A DNA stretch of 64,000 nt from Ornithinibacillus halotolerans (GCF_014637405.1 NZ_BMEY01000020.1:1-64000), one strand, 5' to 3'. Positions 51,762 through 60,731 are shown, counted from the first letter of the stretch. A program made the numbers and translations. Notes: generated from the letters alone by a model not told the origin.

Positions 51762-53594
51762 TTATTTCTCTTGCAGTAACAATCGTAAACCATTTAATAT
51801 TACTAAAATAGTTGACCCTTCGTGAAAGACAACTGCTGAAGGTAGACTGAGTAAACCAAATAAGTTTAAAATAACTAACAGGATAATAACACCGATAGAA
51901 AAAGTAACGTTTTGAACGATAATGCGATTTAAGCGATGACTAAGTTTAAAACTATAAAACAGTTTTGCTAAGTTATTTTCTACGATGACAACATCACTTG
52001 ATTCCATTGCTACAGATGAGCCACTTCCCATTGCAATACCTATATCCGCATTTGCCAACGCAGGTGCATCATTTATTCCATCGCCAATCATACCGACTAC
52101 TTTATTTTTTTCTTGGCTTCTATTAACATAGTTAATTTTATCTTCTGGTAAACAAGAGGCAACATAATTATCAATGCCTACTTCTTTAGCAACGTTTCTG
52201 GCTACCTTTTCATTATCACCAGTTAACAAAGTAACCTGTACACCTTCTTCTTGGAAACTAGCAACCGCATGAGCTGACTCTTCACGTACTCGGTCAGCAA
52301 GTGATATATATCCTACAATCTCTTTTCCATTTCCTATCAAAACAGTTGTGTTTCCTTCTGCTTGTTTACTACGATAATTATGCACATCATTAAAACCATC
52401 AAATGCAGAAGGCTTTCCTACTTTGATGTTGCCTTTTCTAATCCCGAATCCAACTATCTCTTCAACAGATTCAGTTTGATCAACACTTTCTAAGTTAAGA
52501 TTATTAAATCTAGTAACAATTGCTTCTGCAATAGGATGACTTGACTGCTGCTCCATGTAAACAACTTCTCTTAATATTTCTTCAGCCACATGATAGTCCA
52601 CCACATGGAATTTTCCATAGGTTAATGTCCCAGTTTTATCACTAAACAACATATTCATTTTACTTAACGCTTCCATAGCAGTTCCGCCTTTAAATAACAC
52701 TCCATTCTTTGCTCCATTACTAATCGCACTTAATGTTGCAGGTGTTGCTGATGCTACTAATGCACAAGGACTGGCAACTGTAAGTAAAACCATTCCGCGA
52801 TAAAATGATTCTTGGAATGTAAAATCGTTAGTAAAATATAGAATACCAATAAAGATCGGGACAACTAAAAGTACACCAATGACATACTTGGATTCCAGTC
52901 GATCAATAACCCGAGATATCTTAGATGGTTTATTTTGTGCTTCTTCAACCATTCGAATAATACTGGAAAAAACCGTCTCATTGCTTAACTTACTTACTCG
53001 AAGATGAAATGCATTTCCGGTATTAATGGTTCCAGCAAAGACTTCATCCCCTTCATTCTTTTCAACAGGTATAGATTCTCCAGTTAAGGCAGATTCATTA
53101 ACCAATGTTTTCCGATCAGTATATCCATCAATTGGTATTTGATTTCCTTTGGAAACGACAACAATATCTCCTACTACTAAATTTTCTGTAAGTACCTCGA
53201 TGACTTCACCGTTATCTTTTAATACATGTGCAATGGACGGAACTTGTGACATTAATTCTTCAATTGCCCGCGTTGACTTATTCGTTGCATAATCTTCTAA
53301 TACTTCAGCACCTGCAAATATTAGTAACAAAACAGCTCCTTCTGATTCATAGTTAATCATTACAGCTCCGATTGCAGCTAATATCATAAGTAAATCAACA
53401 TTAGGAGACTTAGACTGAATCGTTTCGACGACTGCATTTTTTGCTGCATAAAATCCTAAAAAGAATATGGCAATATAAAAGAAAAATCGACTTACACTTT
53501 CGATAGTTGGACTAAACGTAAAACCTAATATGGTAAAGAGGATACCAATGAGTAAAAACTTACCCGGACGAGTCTTGATTAATTCATGTAACAT
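51762..53594 (-). CDS. zosA: P1B-type metal ATPase, ZosA-like
   Basis: A 610-residue P-type ATPase without an N-terminal metal-binding domain. The membrane motif is SPCALV rather than CPC, as in B. subtilis ZosA; the phosphorylation site is DKTGTLT, with GDGINDAPALANADIG in the hinge and SSHPIAEA for ATP binding. ZosA takes up zinc under peroxide stress and is controlled by PerR. A near-consensus PerR box lies upstream here, which supports the assignment. ATG 53594 (MLHELIK) follows GAGAGGG; 24 upstream codons have no ribosome-binding site. Confidence 0.88.
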   Translation of the reverse strand: MLHELIKTRPGKFLLIGILFTILGFTFSPTIESVSRFFFYIAIFFLGFYAAKNAVVETIQSKSPNVDLLMILAAIGAVMINYESEGAVLLLIFAGAEVLEDYATNKSTRAIEELMSQVPSIAHVLKDNGEVIEVLTENLVVGDIVVVSKGNQIPIDGYTDRKTLVNESALTGESIPVEKNEGDEVFAGTINTGNAFHLRVSKLSNETVFSSIIRMVEEAQNKPSKISRVIDRLESKYVIGVLLVVPIFIGILYFTNDFTFQESFYRGMVLLTVASPCALVASATPATLSAISNGAKNGVLFKGGTAMEALSKMNMLFSDKTGTLTYGKFHVVDYHVAEEILREVVYMEQQSSHPIAEAIVTRFNNLNLESVDQTESVEEIVGFGIRKGNIKVGKPSAFDGFNDVHNYRSKQAEGNTTVLIGNGKEIVGYISLADRVREESAHAVASFQEEGVQVTLLTGDNEKVARNVAKEVGIDNYVASCLPEDKINYVNRSQEKNKVVGMIGDGINDAPALANADIGIAMGSGSSVAMESSDVVIVENNLAKLFYSFKLSHRLNRIIVQNVTFSIGVIILLVILNLFGLLSLPSAVVFHEGSTILVILNGLRLLLQEK

Positions 53595-53689
53595 AGCAGA
53601 ACACCCTCTCTTCGAATCTGTTAGGTTGCTAACCTCCCAGATTGTAAGGATACAAAATAAGGCCATTTCAATATAGCCTTTTACCCATT

Positions 53690-53704
53690 TTATAACTATT
53701 ATAA
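53690..53704 (-). promoter_or_regulatory. PerR box upstream of zosA
   Basis: TTATAATAGTTATAA on the minus strand matches the PerR/Fur-family box TTATAATNATTATAA at 14 of 15 positions. It is about 95 bp before the zosA start and covers a TATAAT that could be the -10 box. Confidence 0.75.
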
Positions 53705-53771
53705 TTTAATAATAAAACCAATTAACCACAAAGTCAATTAATAAAAACAATTAAATTGGTGTCTTTAAATG

Positions 53772-53801
53772 GGTGTCTGACACCTCCCGAATTTTGTCGA
53801 A
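53772..53801 (+). repeat. palindromic REP-like element, shortened left half copy
   Basis: GGTGTCTGACACC (53772-53784) followed by TCCCGAATTTTGTCGAA; the usual arm is shortened by about 10 bp. The TGTCGAA end faces the hairpin at 53818. No right arm is seen. Confidence 0.83.
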
Positions 53802-53811
53802 GGGCATATTG

Positions 53812-53848
53812 AAAAAACTGATAGCAAGACAGTACTATCAGCTTTTTA
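53812..53848. terminator. terminator of nucleoside deaminase gene
   Basis: CTGATAG pairs with CTATCAG, with T residues on both strands (six on the minus strand). Confidence 0.8.
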
Positions 53849-53875
53849 TGATTCCAGTGCATTTTATTTTATTAT

Positions 53876-54358
53876 TCATTTATTCTTTCTATGAAGTTCC
53901 ATATGTAATTCCTTTACTTTCTCTGCTAGTTCTGGGACAGGACCTTTTACTATCGTGTCGCGTATGACAGCTTGAATCGGTAAATTCCGCACTCGAGATG
54001 GTGAAACTCCCAGTTCAGACAACCAATGTGCTAATTGTTCAGACGAACTTGCATAGACAATCCGTCCTAACCCTACCCAACCATGAGCTGCAGCACACAT
54101 AGGGCAATGTTCTCCAGATGTATAAACGATTGCCTTACTTCTTTGTTCTGGTGTCATATTTTCAGCTGCCCACCTTGCAATTGCAAATTCTGGATGTTGG
54201 GTATGATCACCACCAGCAACATGATTATGATCTTCAAACAGCACTTCGCCATCATCTGATACAAGTACTGAACCAAATGGCTCATCGCCTTTTTCCAATG
54301 CTGTTCTTGCTAATTCTACACAGCGTTTCAAGTGCTTTAAATCAGTATCAGTTATCAT
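53876..54358 (-). CDS. nucleoside/nucleobase deaminase
   Basis: A 160-residue cytidine-deaminase-fold protein. The zinc site is HPEFA (H-P-E, in place of the usual H-A-E) with SGEHCPMCAAAHGWVG (P-C/M-x-C). The motif set and RWAAENM fit a group related to guanine and cytosine deaminases or TadA-like proteins; the base is not determined. ATG 54358 is best placed after GGGGGAA. Confidence 0.83.
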   Translation of the reverse strand: MITDTDLKHLKRCVELARTALEKGDEPFGSVLVSDDGEVLFEDHNHVAGGDHTQHPEFAIARWAAENMTPEQRSKAIVYTSGEHCPMCAAAHGWVGLGRIVYASSSEQLAHWLSELGVSPSRVRNLPIQAVIRDTIVKGPVPELAEKVKELHMELHRKNK

Positions 54359-54553
54359 CACTTATTCCCCCTAACTTATTTAGAAAACTGTCCTTAATTA
54401 AGAGTGAATCAAATTTATCGTTTAAAAACAACCTATTCGATTATTATATAGAACACGGCTGTATCCATTTATTGAATAGTAGCCATTTCTATTCAATAAG
54501 CACTAATTATAGAAGCTAACATAATATTTTATAAAGAGATTGGAGCTGATTAG

Positions 54554-54877
54554 TTGAGCAAAATCAATCCAGAGAAAATAACGGTAAAATTCAGAGATGG
54601 CGTTATTGCTTGTGATCCTATAATGCCAAGGTTATACACTCTTACTCACTCTGATATGACTGGAGATTTATTCTTAACGATTGGCAAACACTATGCATGG
54701 GATAAAGTAAGTTCGATGAGAGATAAGGTCTTAACAGAGTGGAGACGAAATGGTAATTCCCTTTATTTTTTTGTATCTGTTCATGTGGATGGCGGTGAAC
54801 ATGAATTCCATCTATCAGAAAAACGGTCTGAAATATTTAGACGTGAACTCCCACTCGCATTAACAGCTATACGTTAA
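54554..54877 (+). CDS. Staygreen family protein
   Basis: A 107-residue protein matching the bacterial Staygreen (SGR) family: INPEKITVKFRDGV at the N-terminus, PRLYTLTHSDMTGDLFLTIGKHYAWDKVS in the middle, and SVHVDGGEHEFHLSEKRSEIF. Plant SGR removes magnesium from chlorophyll a, and bacterial homologues have been reported with that activity in vitro. This host has no sign of chlorophyll, so the natural substrate is unclear. The start is TTG with GGAG 8 bp upstream. Confidence 0.85.
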   Translation: MSKINPEKITVKFRDGVIACDPIMPRLYTLTHSDMTGDLFLTIGKHYAWDKVSSMRDKVLTEWRRNGNSLYFFVSVHVDGGEHEFHLSEKRSEIFRRELPLALTAIR

Positions 54878-55022
54878 GGTGACAGACTACTTTTCAATAG
54901 GTATCCGGGGATAAACCAATAAACAAATCATCGTCAATTTTATATCCACTTATCCATCACTTGCAAAACAAGAAAATTGGGGCGCTTTTAATTAAGTGGT
55001 GTATTTTAGCGGTTTCTTTAGC

Positions 55023-55153
55023 GGTGCCTGACACCACCCGGTTTTTGTAAATTTTTGTCGAATATAATGACCCCAAATATACCTAATAATCATTAGAATA
55101 GGCTATTCAACCAATCGACAATTTACAACAATTTTCGGGAGGTGCCTGACACC
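55023..55153. repeat. palindromic REP-like element, full copy 5
   Basis: Both heads are GGTGCCTGACACC (55023-55035 and 55141-55153), with arms ending TTTTTGTCGAA and ATCGACAA. The centre holds a hairpin, CCTAATAATC with ATTAGAATAGG (55082-55103). It lies between the convergent Staygreen and radical SAM genes; the right head is 3 bp from the latter's stop. Confidence 0.86.
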
Positions 55154-55156
55154 CTC

Positions 55157-56044
55157 TTAGCCGAATCGTTTACGGAAACCACATTTTCTACATAATTCTT
55201 CTACAGCCACTCGTCTGGAGAAGCCATCTACTAGGTTTCTTGCGCGATCCATTTCAATAATGTTGGAAAATGAGTTCTCATTAATATTCCCTAAATCAAT
55301 AACCCCTTCACCGTCCAGACAACAAGGAATAACGGTTCCATCTGCGAGAATACCTGCTTGGTTTCGCAACCCATAGCAAAATCCTCTGCCGTCATCTTCC
55401 TCTTCATCTAAAGATGGCCATGTAAACTCATAATCTTGATTGATATAGACACGGTCTGCAATTTTAATACCGCCACCTGGCTGAACTTTCTCTTCAATTT
55501 TATAATCTAAATTAAATTCATCCTCAATAATTGCTAGTAATTCTCTGTTTCGTTGCTTCTCTAGATTTGTCTTATTATCTTCGGTTAAGTTCCACAATCG
55601 TAAAGATACGATGACTTCCGATTTGCTTCTTGCTTCTTTTATAAAAGAAAGAATTGTTCTCACATAGGCTTCCTTATCTCTATTTCGAAGAGCAGGATTG
55701 CCATCAAAGCTATGGAGTGAGAAATTTAATTGTCTTAATGCAGGCTTATTTATTAATTGTTCTTTTTTCTTCTTGATTAATGTTCCATTCGTAGTAACAT
55801 GAACTTTAAATCCTTTTTCATGACTAATGTCTAATAAATCTCCTATCTTCGGATGAAGCAGCGGCTCTCCTTTTACATGTAAATAAACATAATTTGTATG
55901 TGGTTTAATTTCATCCAACCGCTTCGAATAATCCTCCAATGAAATGAATTGCTTCGGTCTGAGTGTTGGTGGACAAAACGTACAAGCAAGATTACATACA
56001 CTCGTAATCTCTAGATAAACTTTCTTAAACTTTTTCAATTCCAT
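55157..56044 (-). CDS. radical SAM/SPASM domain protein
   Basis: A 295-residue enzyme. The radical SAM cluster motif is CNLACTFC (C-x3-C-x2-C), followed by HVKGEPLLHP and TTNGTLI. A C-terminal SPASM-like region has GTVIPCCLDGEG and CRKCGF. It carries two or more iron-sulfur clusters and probably modifies a peptide, protein or small molecule; no precursor peptide was recognised next to it. The start (56044 ATG or 56038 TTG) is uncertain because GGGGA abuts the ATG. Confidence 0.85.
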   Translation of the reverse strand: MELKKFKKVYLEITSVCNLACTFCPPTLRPKQFISLEDYSKRLDEIKPHTNYVYLHVKGEPLLHPKIGDLLDISHEKGFKVHVTTNGTLIKKKKEQLINKPALRQLNFSLHSFDGNPALRNRDKEAYVRTILSFIKEARSKSEVIVSLRLWNLTEDNKTNLEKQRNRELLAIIEDEFNLDYKIEEKVQPGGGIKIADRVYINQDYEFTWPSLDEEEDDGRGFCYGLRNQAGILADGTVIPCCLDGEGVIDLGNINENSFSNIIEMDRARNLVDGFSRRVAVEELCRKCGFRKRFG

Positions 56045-56314
56045 TCCCCGCTTTACACAAAATAGTAATAACTTCAAACATGTAATTCAGCATTCTGGAC
56101 ACTAGTCTTCAAGTACGGGATAACTATATCTATTAATGATTGTTATATTAAATATCATACCTATTATTGAACTTTTAAACAAACAGTGTCAAAGTTCTTC
56201 CATTCCTCGCATCGCACTAAGCTAATAAATTTGGTGTTATACATATCAGAATATTATGTTAACATTTAAATAACAAATGAGGTTTATAAAATTTAATGAA
56301 AGAAGGAATCCATC

Positions 56315-56662
56315 ATGGGAAAAGTTGTTGGGTTTGAAATAAGTAGCCAAAATCCAGAAAAAGCAGTTGAATTTTATTCGAATGTATTTGATTGGAAGGT
56401 TGCCGATCCTCAATGGGATTATTGGGCAGTGAATACAAAAGGGGAGGATGTCGGTATAGGTGGTGGAATAAGTAAAGGTCCAACCGATTATCCTCATGGT
56501 ACTCGTATTCAAATTGAGGTAGACTCTATAGATGATTCAATAAAAAAAGCAGTAGACAACGGGGCTGCAGTTGTTAGGGATAAGATGGAATTTGACTCAT
56601 TTTATCTTGCTTATTTAATTGATCCTACAGGTGTTGGATTTGGATTAGTACAAAGGAAATAG
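56315..56662 (+). CDS. VOC family (glyoxalase-like) protein
   Basis: A 115-residue single-domain vicinal-oxygen-chelate protein: VVGFEISSQNPEKAVEFYSNVFDWKV at the start and AYLIDPTGVGFGLVQ at the end. Such proteins bind metal and act as dioxygenases, lyases or antibiotic-binding proteins; the function is unknown here. ATG has AAGGAA upstream. 60 bp before the serine hydrolase gene, possibly cotranscribed. Confidence 0.87.
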   Translation: MGKVVGFEISSQNPEKAVEFYSNVFDWKVADPQWDYWAVNTKGEDVGIGGGISKGPTDYPHGTRIQIEVDSIDDSIKKAVDNGAAVVRDKMEFDSFYLAYLIDPTGVGFGLVQRK

Positions 56663-56722
56663 ACTAGCTATTTCTTATCTGAGGGAACAAACTAGAATAA
56701 TTTATAAAGGGAGTAATAATAC

Positions 56723-57757
56723 TTGCTACTGCAAAAAGAATACACAAACTTATTCGATGATGTAGAAACTCATGTAAAAGAAAGCGCCAAAAAGTTAGGT
56801 GCTAGTGGTGCTGCGCTTTTTATAATACATAATGATAAAATCGCAACAGAATCATATATTGGTAAACATTCAAACAGTACAAATGCTCGTACTATTCAAA
56901 TGAACTCACAATTTCATGTTGCATCTGTAAGAAAGGCTTATATCGGGTTTGCTGCTGCCTACGCTATTTACAATGGTTACTTTTCCATTGACGACCCAAT
57001 CCGTAAATTTGTACAAGGTCCTCATTTACCCGCATATGAGGGTGTTACAATACGTCATTTACTAACTCACACACATGGATTAAATATAGTTGACGGTATG
57101 TTGATAAGTGAATATATACCCGGTGAATCATGGGCATATCGAGGTCCAAGTATTGACTTACTGACAAGTATTATTAAAAAAACTACAGGAAAAACGGTGG
57201 CAGAAATTATACACGAGCAGGTAATCGAGCCCTTAGACTTTCATTCAACAGAGTGGATTAAGATGAGTAAGCCTCATTCAAAAATTACTAGCATAATTCG
57301 CGATGCTGATAACCGCTTCTGGACCGAAACAGATATTGTAGATGGTTCAGGGATGAATATGTATGTATCTGCACAGGAACTTGCTTTATGGGGCTACCTT
57401 CATCTTAAAGAGGGAGATTGGGGAGGAAAGCAACTTGTCCCTAAAGAAATCATTCGCATGGCAACTTCCATTCAAACTCCTAACCGGAAACTTCCTATGC
57501 AAAAGAATGGGTTTCTATGGTTTGTTAAAGACACGAACTATTCCTTTAACCAAATAGGTGATAAGGTACCTAAAGGTTCCTATCAATTACTAGGCTATAC
57601 CAATGTTGCTCTGCTCGTCATTCCAGAGGAAAATCTTGTAGCTGTAAGAATGTTCAATCGCTATGGCTCATCAGAAGGATATAATTATCTAGACGACATC
57701 CGCTCATTTGGAGACACCGTTTATACAAGTTCTATAAAATCGTGTAGAACGGGTTAA
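56723..57757 (+). CDS. serine hydrolase, class C beta-lactamase-like
   Basis: A 344-residue beta-lactamase/penicillin-binding-protein-fold enzyme without a signal peptide. The nucleophile motif is SVRK (S-x-x-K) in FHVASVRKAYIGFAAAYA; IRHLLTHTHGLN follows. The usual Y-x-N is seen as WAYRGPS, so the second motif is altered. It could be an esterase or peptidase. The start is TTG with AAGGGAG upstream. The next gene starts 13 bp after the stop. Confidence 0.85.
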   Translation: MLLQKEYTNLFDDVETHVKESAKKLGASGAALFIIHNDKIATESYIGKHSNSTNARTIQMNSQFHVASVRKAYIGFAAAYAIYNGYFSIDDPIRKFVQGPHLPAYEGVTIRHLLTHTHGLNIVDGMLISEYIPGESWAYRGPSIDLLTSIIKKTTGKTVAEIIHEQVIEPLDFHSTEWIKMSKPHSKITSIIRDADNRFWTETDIVDGSGMNMYVSAQELALWGYLHLKEGDWGGKQLVPKEIIRMATSIQTPNRKLPMQKNGFLWFVKDTNYSFNQIGDKVPKGSYQLLGYTNVALLVIPEENLVAVRMFNRYGSSEGYNYLDDIRSFGDTVYTSSIKSCRTG

Positions 57758-57770
57758 GGAAAGGGTTAAG

Positions 57771-58325
57771 ATGACTAATTACGAAAAACAATTGATCGAT
57801 ATAATAAAACAAGACAAGCAAATAATGTCCATCCTTGAAGTTGTTGAGAAATTAAATTTAAATGACGCTTTTGTATGTGCTGGACTTATTAGAAATAAAG
57901 TCTGGGATACCTTGCATAGAATTACAACTCCGATACAGGACATTGACGTTATCTACTTTGATTCTACTGATACTTCGAGAGAAATAGAAAAGGAATTAGA
58001 AAATAAACTAATAAAATTACTACCAAATCAGCCTTGGTCTGTTAAAAACCAGGCCCGTATGCATGTGAAAAGTGGGTTCAAACCCTTTTCTTCATCTTAT
58101 GAGGCAGTTGCTCATTTTCCAGAAACTCCAACTGCTGTTGCTTTAAGACTTTGCAATAATAGTATGGATATAATGGCTCCTTATGGCTTACAAGACTTAT
58201 TTGAATGTAAGGTGAGACCAACACCTTTTTATGAAAAAAGCAGTCAATTTTATACAATCTATTTAGAACGAATAAAAATGAAAAAGTGGAATGATATATG
58301 GGAAGGATTAACGATAGAAATATAG
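57771..58325 (+). CDS. nucleotidyltransferase family protein (PF06042-like)
   Basis: A 184-residue protein. CAGLIRNKVWDTLH and IQDIDVIYFD (D-x-D metal motif) are as in the NTP_transf_6 family. The catalytic site looks intact, but the substrate is unknown. It starts 13 bp after the serine hydrolase and is likely cotranscribed; AGGAAAGGG serves as ribosome-binding site. Confidence 0.83.
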   Translation: MTNYEKQLIDIIKQDKQIMSILEVVEKLNLNDAFVCAGLIRNKVWDTLHRITTPIQDIDVIYFDSTDTSREIEKELENKLIKLLPNQPWSVKNQARMHVKSGFKPFSSSYEAVAHFPETPTAVALRLCNNSMDIMAPYGLQDLFECKVRPTPFYEKSSQFYTIYLERIKMKKWNDIWEGLTIEI

Positions 58326-58351
58326 AATGACATAAGTCTGAACTTAATTAG

Positions 58352-58380
58352 AAAAGGAGCTTGTTTATTAAGCTCCTTTA
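58352..58380 (+). terminator. terminator after nucleotidyltransferase gene
   Basis: AAAGGAGCTT pairs with AAGCTCCTTT; short T-run. Confidence 0.7.
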
Positions 58381-58429
58381 CACATCTTAGATTATTAATG
58401 CTCTCCACTCCACAGGTGATCATTTAACC

Positions 58430-59179
58430 TTACCGCTTATTCATACCTTTTTCTTCAACAAAGCCCTTCATATACATACGGCTCTGTTTTTCTAACATCT
58501 TCGCTATCTGACTGGTCCAAGTATCTGACCTTTTTCCATTAGTTCTTTCTAAATAATACTTTTGAACAACTTCATTATACGATTGAAGTTCCTGTACGTT
58601 TGATTCATGCTCGCTATTATATTCGTTCTCATGGTAAATATGTTCTAATGGTATTCGTGGCTTCTTGTCATTTATCTTTGCTGGGTATCCGACAACAAGC
58701 CCAAACAGAGGGATAACTCGATTTGGAGTACCTAAAATCTCTGATACTTTTGTCAGATCATTACGTATACCACCGATATAACAAATTCCAAGCCCCATGG
58801 ATTCTGCAGCAATACTTGCATTCTGAGCCGCTAAGGCAGCATCAATCGTTGCCACCATGAACTTCTCCGTTGATTCAATCGAAGGAAGCACGTCCACGCT
58901 TTCCATCTCACCGATGATTTCATGACGATATAAGTCTGCACAAAATACAAATAAGTGACCATTATTTACAACATAATCTTGGTTAAAAGCAACTTCTGCT
59001 AATTGTTCTTTTTTCTTCTGATCCGTCACCCCAATGATGGAATAAGCTTGAACAAAACTCGACGTCGAAGCAGCTTGTGCACTCCTTACAATTGTCTCTA
59101 TTTGCTCTCTTGTTAATGCTCGATCTTCAAAATTTCGAACAGAACGATGGGCTAGTATTGTATCTATTACTGTATTCAT
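58430..59179 (-). CDS. NfsA-type oxygen-insensitive nitroreductase
   Basis: A 249-residue flavoprotein of the NfsA/FRP group. AHRSVRNFEDRALTREQIE binds FMN; GLGICYIGGIRND and GLVVGYPAKINDKKPRIPLE are typical. It uses NADPH to reduce nitroaromatics, quinones or chromate; the physiological role is unclear. ATG 59179 follows AGGAGAGG; the frame upstream of it has no such site. Confidence 0.9.
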   Translation of the reverse strand: MNTVIDTILAHRSVRNFEDRALTREQIETIVRSAQAASTSSFVQAYSIIGVTDQKKKEQLAEVAFNQDYVVNNGHLFVFCADLYRHEIIGEMESVDVLPSIESTEKFMVATIDAALAAQNASIAAESMGLGICYIGGIRNDLTKVSEILGTPNRVIPLFGLVVGYPAKINDKKPRIPLEHIYHENEYNSEHESNVQELQSYNEVVQKYYLERTNGKRSDTWTSQIAKMLEKQSRMYMKGFVEEKGMNKR

Positions 59180-59403
59180 GCTGTTCACCTCTCCTATACT
59201 CATTCTAATCAAGTCATCAACTATAATTCAATTATTATCGACTTTTTCAAATTTTCTTAAGCAATCTGTTTCTTATCAATTATTTCTTGTTATATAATTT
59301 TAATAATAAAATAATTTCTTCTAAGGGATCAGTTAACCATTCTCTTTATTATTCACCCAAAAGAGTGACTGGTATCTTAAATAAGCGATAAGGAGATAGG
59401 TAT

Positions 59404-60390
59404 ATGAACAGTAAGTTTAGAATTGGTATCGTAGGTTATGGAAATCTTGGAAAAGGTGCTATTAAGGCAATCAAACAAACAGAGGATATGGAGCTAGTTG
59501 CAATCTTTAGTCGAAGAGATCCAGAGGCACTAAATCTTATTGATCCATCTACAAAAGTTGTACATATCTCTAATGCAATTGATTATGTAGATAAAATTGA
59601 TGTGATGTTACTATGTGGTGGTTCTGCAACGGATTTACCAGAACAAACACCTCATTTTGCAAGTATGTTCAATACGGTGGATAGTTTTGATACCCATGCT
59701 AAAATTCCTGCATTCTATGAAACTGTCAACGAAGCAGCTACTAAACATCGTAAAACTGCAATTATTTCTGTAGGGTGGGATCCGGGCTTATTCTCCATCA
59801 ACCGTGTCATGGCAGATGCTATTTTACCAAATGGTACAAATTATACATTCTGGGGGAAAGGATTAAGCCAAGGACACTCTGATGCGGTAAGAAGAATCCA
59901 AGGAGTTAAAAATGGCGTCCAATACACGATCCCTTCAGACAATGCAATTGAACGGGTGCGTAATGGGGAGAATCCAGAATTATCTACTGCAGATAAACAT
60001 ACTCGAGTCTGCTATGTTGTTGCCGAAGAAGGAGCAGACAAAGCAGCGATTGAGCAGGAAATTAAAACAATGCCTAATTATTTTGCAGACTATGATACAG
60101 ATGTACATTTTATTTCTGAAGAAGAACTAGCTCGTGATCACTCCAAATCACCACACGGTGGATTTGTCATTCGCAGTGGAAATACAGGAGAAAATAATAA
60201 GCAACTTTATGAGTTCTCTCTTAATCTCGATAGTAATCCAGAGTTCACTGCCAGTGTATTAGTAGCATACGCACGTGCAGCGTATCGTTTAAATAAAGAA
60301 AAACAATATGGTGCAAAAACAGTTTTTGATGTTGCACCAGGATATATTTCGCCACGTTCTCCTGAAGTACTTCGTAGAGATTATCTATAG
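59404..60390 (+). CDS. ddh: meso-diaminopimelate D-dehydrogenase
   Basis: A 328-residue NADP-linked enzyme that converts tetrahydrodipicolinate directly to meso-diaminopimelate. The nucleotide-binding GIVGYGNLGKGAI, LCGGSATDLPEQ, GWDPGLFSINR and GKGLSQGHSDAVRR are characteristic of Ddh. This one-step route to lysine and peptidoglycan precursor occurs only in part of the bacilli. ATG has AAGGAG upstream. No lysine riboswitch was seen in the 190-bp leader. Confidence 0.94.
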   Translation: MNSKFRIGIVGYGNLGKGAIKAIKQTEDMELVAIFSRRDPEALNLIDPSTKVVHISNAIDYVDKIDVMLLCGGSATDLPEQTPHFASMFNTVDSFDTHAKIPAFYETVNEAATKHRKTAIISVGWDPGLFSINRVMADAILPNGTNYTFWGKGLSQGHSDAVRRIQGVKNGVQYTIPSDNAIERVRNGENPELSTADKHTRVCYVVAEEGADKAAIEQEIKTMPNYFADYDTDVHFISEEELARDHSKSPHGGFVIRSGNTGENNKQLYEFSLNLDSNPEFTASVLVAYARAAYRLNKEKQYGAKTVFDVAPGYISPRSPEVLRRDYL

Positions 60391-60400
60391 TTCTTCAAGA

Positions 60401-60444
60401 AAAAGTCCACCTAGATCTTACAAAATTTCTAGGTGGACTTTTCT
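60401..60444. terminator. bidirectional terminator, ddh / yrzI locus
   Basis: AAAAGTCCACCTAGA pairs perfectly with TCTAGGTGGACTTTT. Confidence 0.9.
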
Positions 60445-60471
60445 ATTAACATTGCTTTTACAATTTAAAAG

Positions 60472-60537
60472 CTAGGTTGTGTCTTTCTCCACCCACAATA
60501 CTCCTCTACGTCCTTGGATTAGATAAATCATATCCAT
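60472..60537 (-). CDS. possible 21-codon micro-gene after yrzI
   Basis: MDMIYLIQGRRGVLWVEKDT plus Thr, starting 30 bp after the yrzI stop with AAGGAAAGGTGG upstream of the ATG. No family is recognised. Its place between yrzI and the terminator and its ribosome-binding site are the only support. In B. subtilis yrzI is, from memory, cotranscribed with other tiny frames. Confidence 0.35.
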   Translation of the reverse strand: MDMIYLIQGRRGVLWVEKDTT

Positions 60538-60567
60538 TACCACCTTTCCTTAATTTTTAATCCAGAA

Positions 60568-60705
60568 TTACCATTGAGTATAATGAGTTACTTTTTGCTT
60601 GTTTTCTTCATAAAATTTCTTCGCTTTTTCATTTTGAATTAATTCTTCAAAAGAAGTTTCACGTTTTTGAATTGTAATTGTAAAAAGAAAAATATTTAAT
60701 GTCAT
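60568..60705 (-). CDS. yrzI: YrzI family small protein
   Basis: A 45-residue protein beginning MTLNIFLFTITIQKRETSFEE, the conserved YrzI N-terminus, with a charged helix and a C-terminal HYTQW. Function is unknown; the family is common in spore-forming bacilli. The ATG has a perfect AAGGAGG. It is preceded by two tandem terminator-like hairpins with no promoter between them and the start, so its expression should depend on read-through. Confidence 0.85.
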   Translation of the reverse strand: MTLNIFLFTITIQKRETSFEELIQNEKAKKFYEENKQKVTHYTQW

Positions 60706-60731
60706 GTAAATCACCTCCTTAAAAAGCATAT

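Noticed and set aside
59213-59403. lysine riboswitch before ddh
   Set aside because: The leader lacks the L-box core motifs and a terminator.
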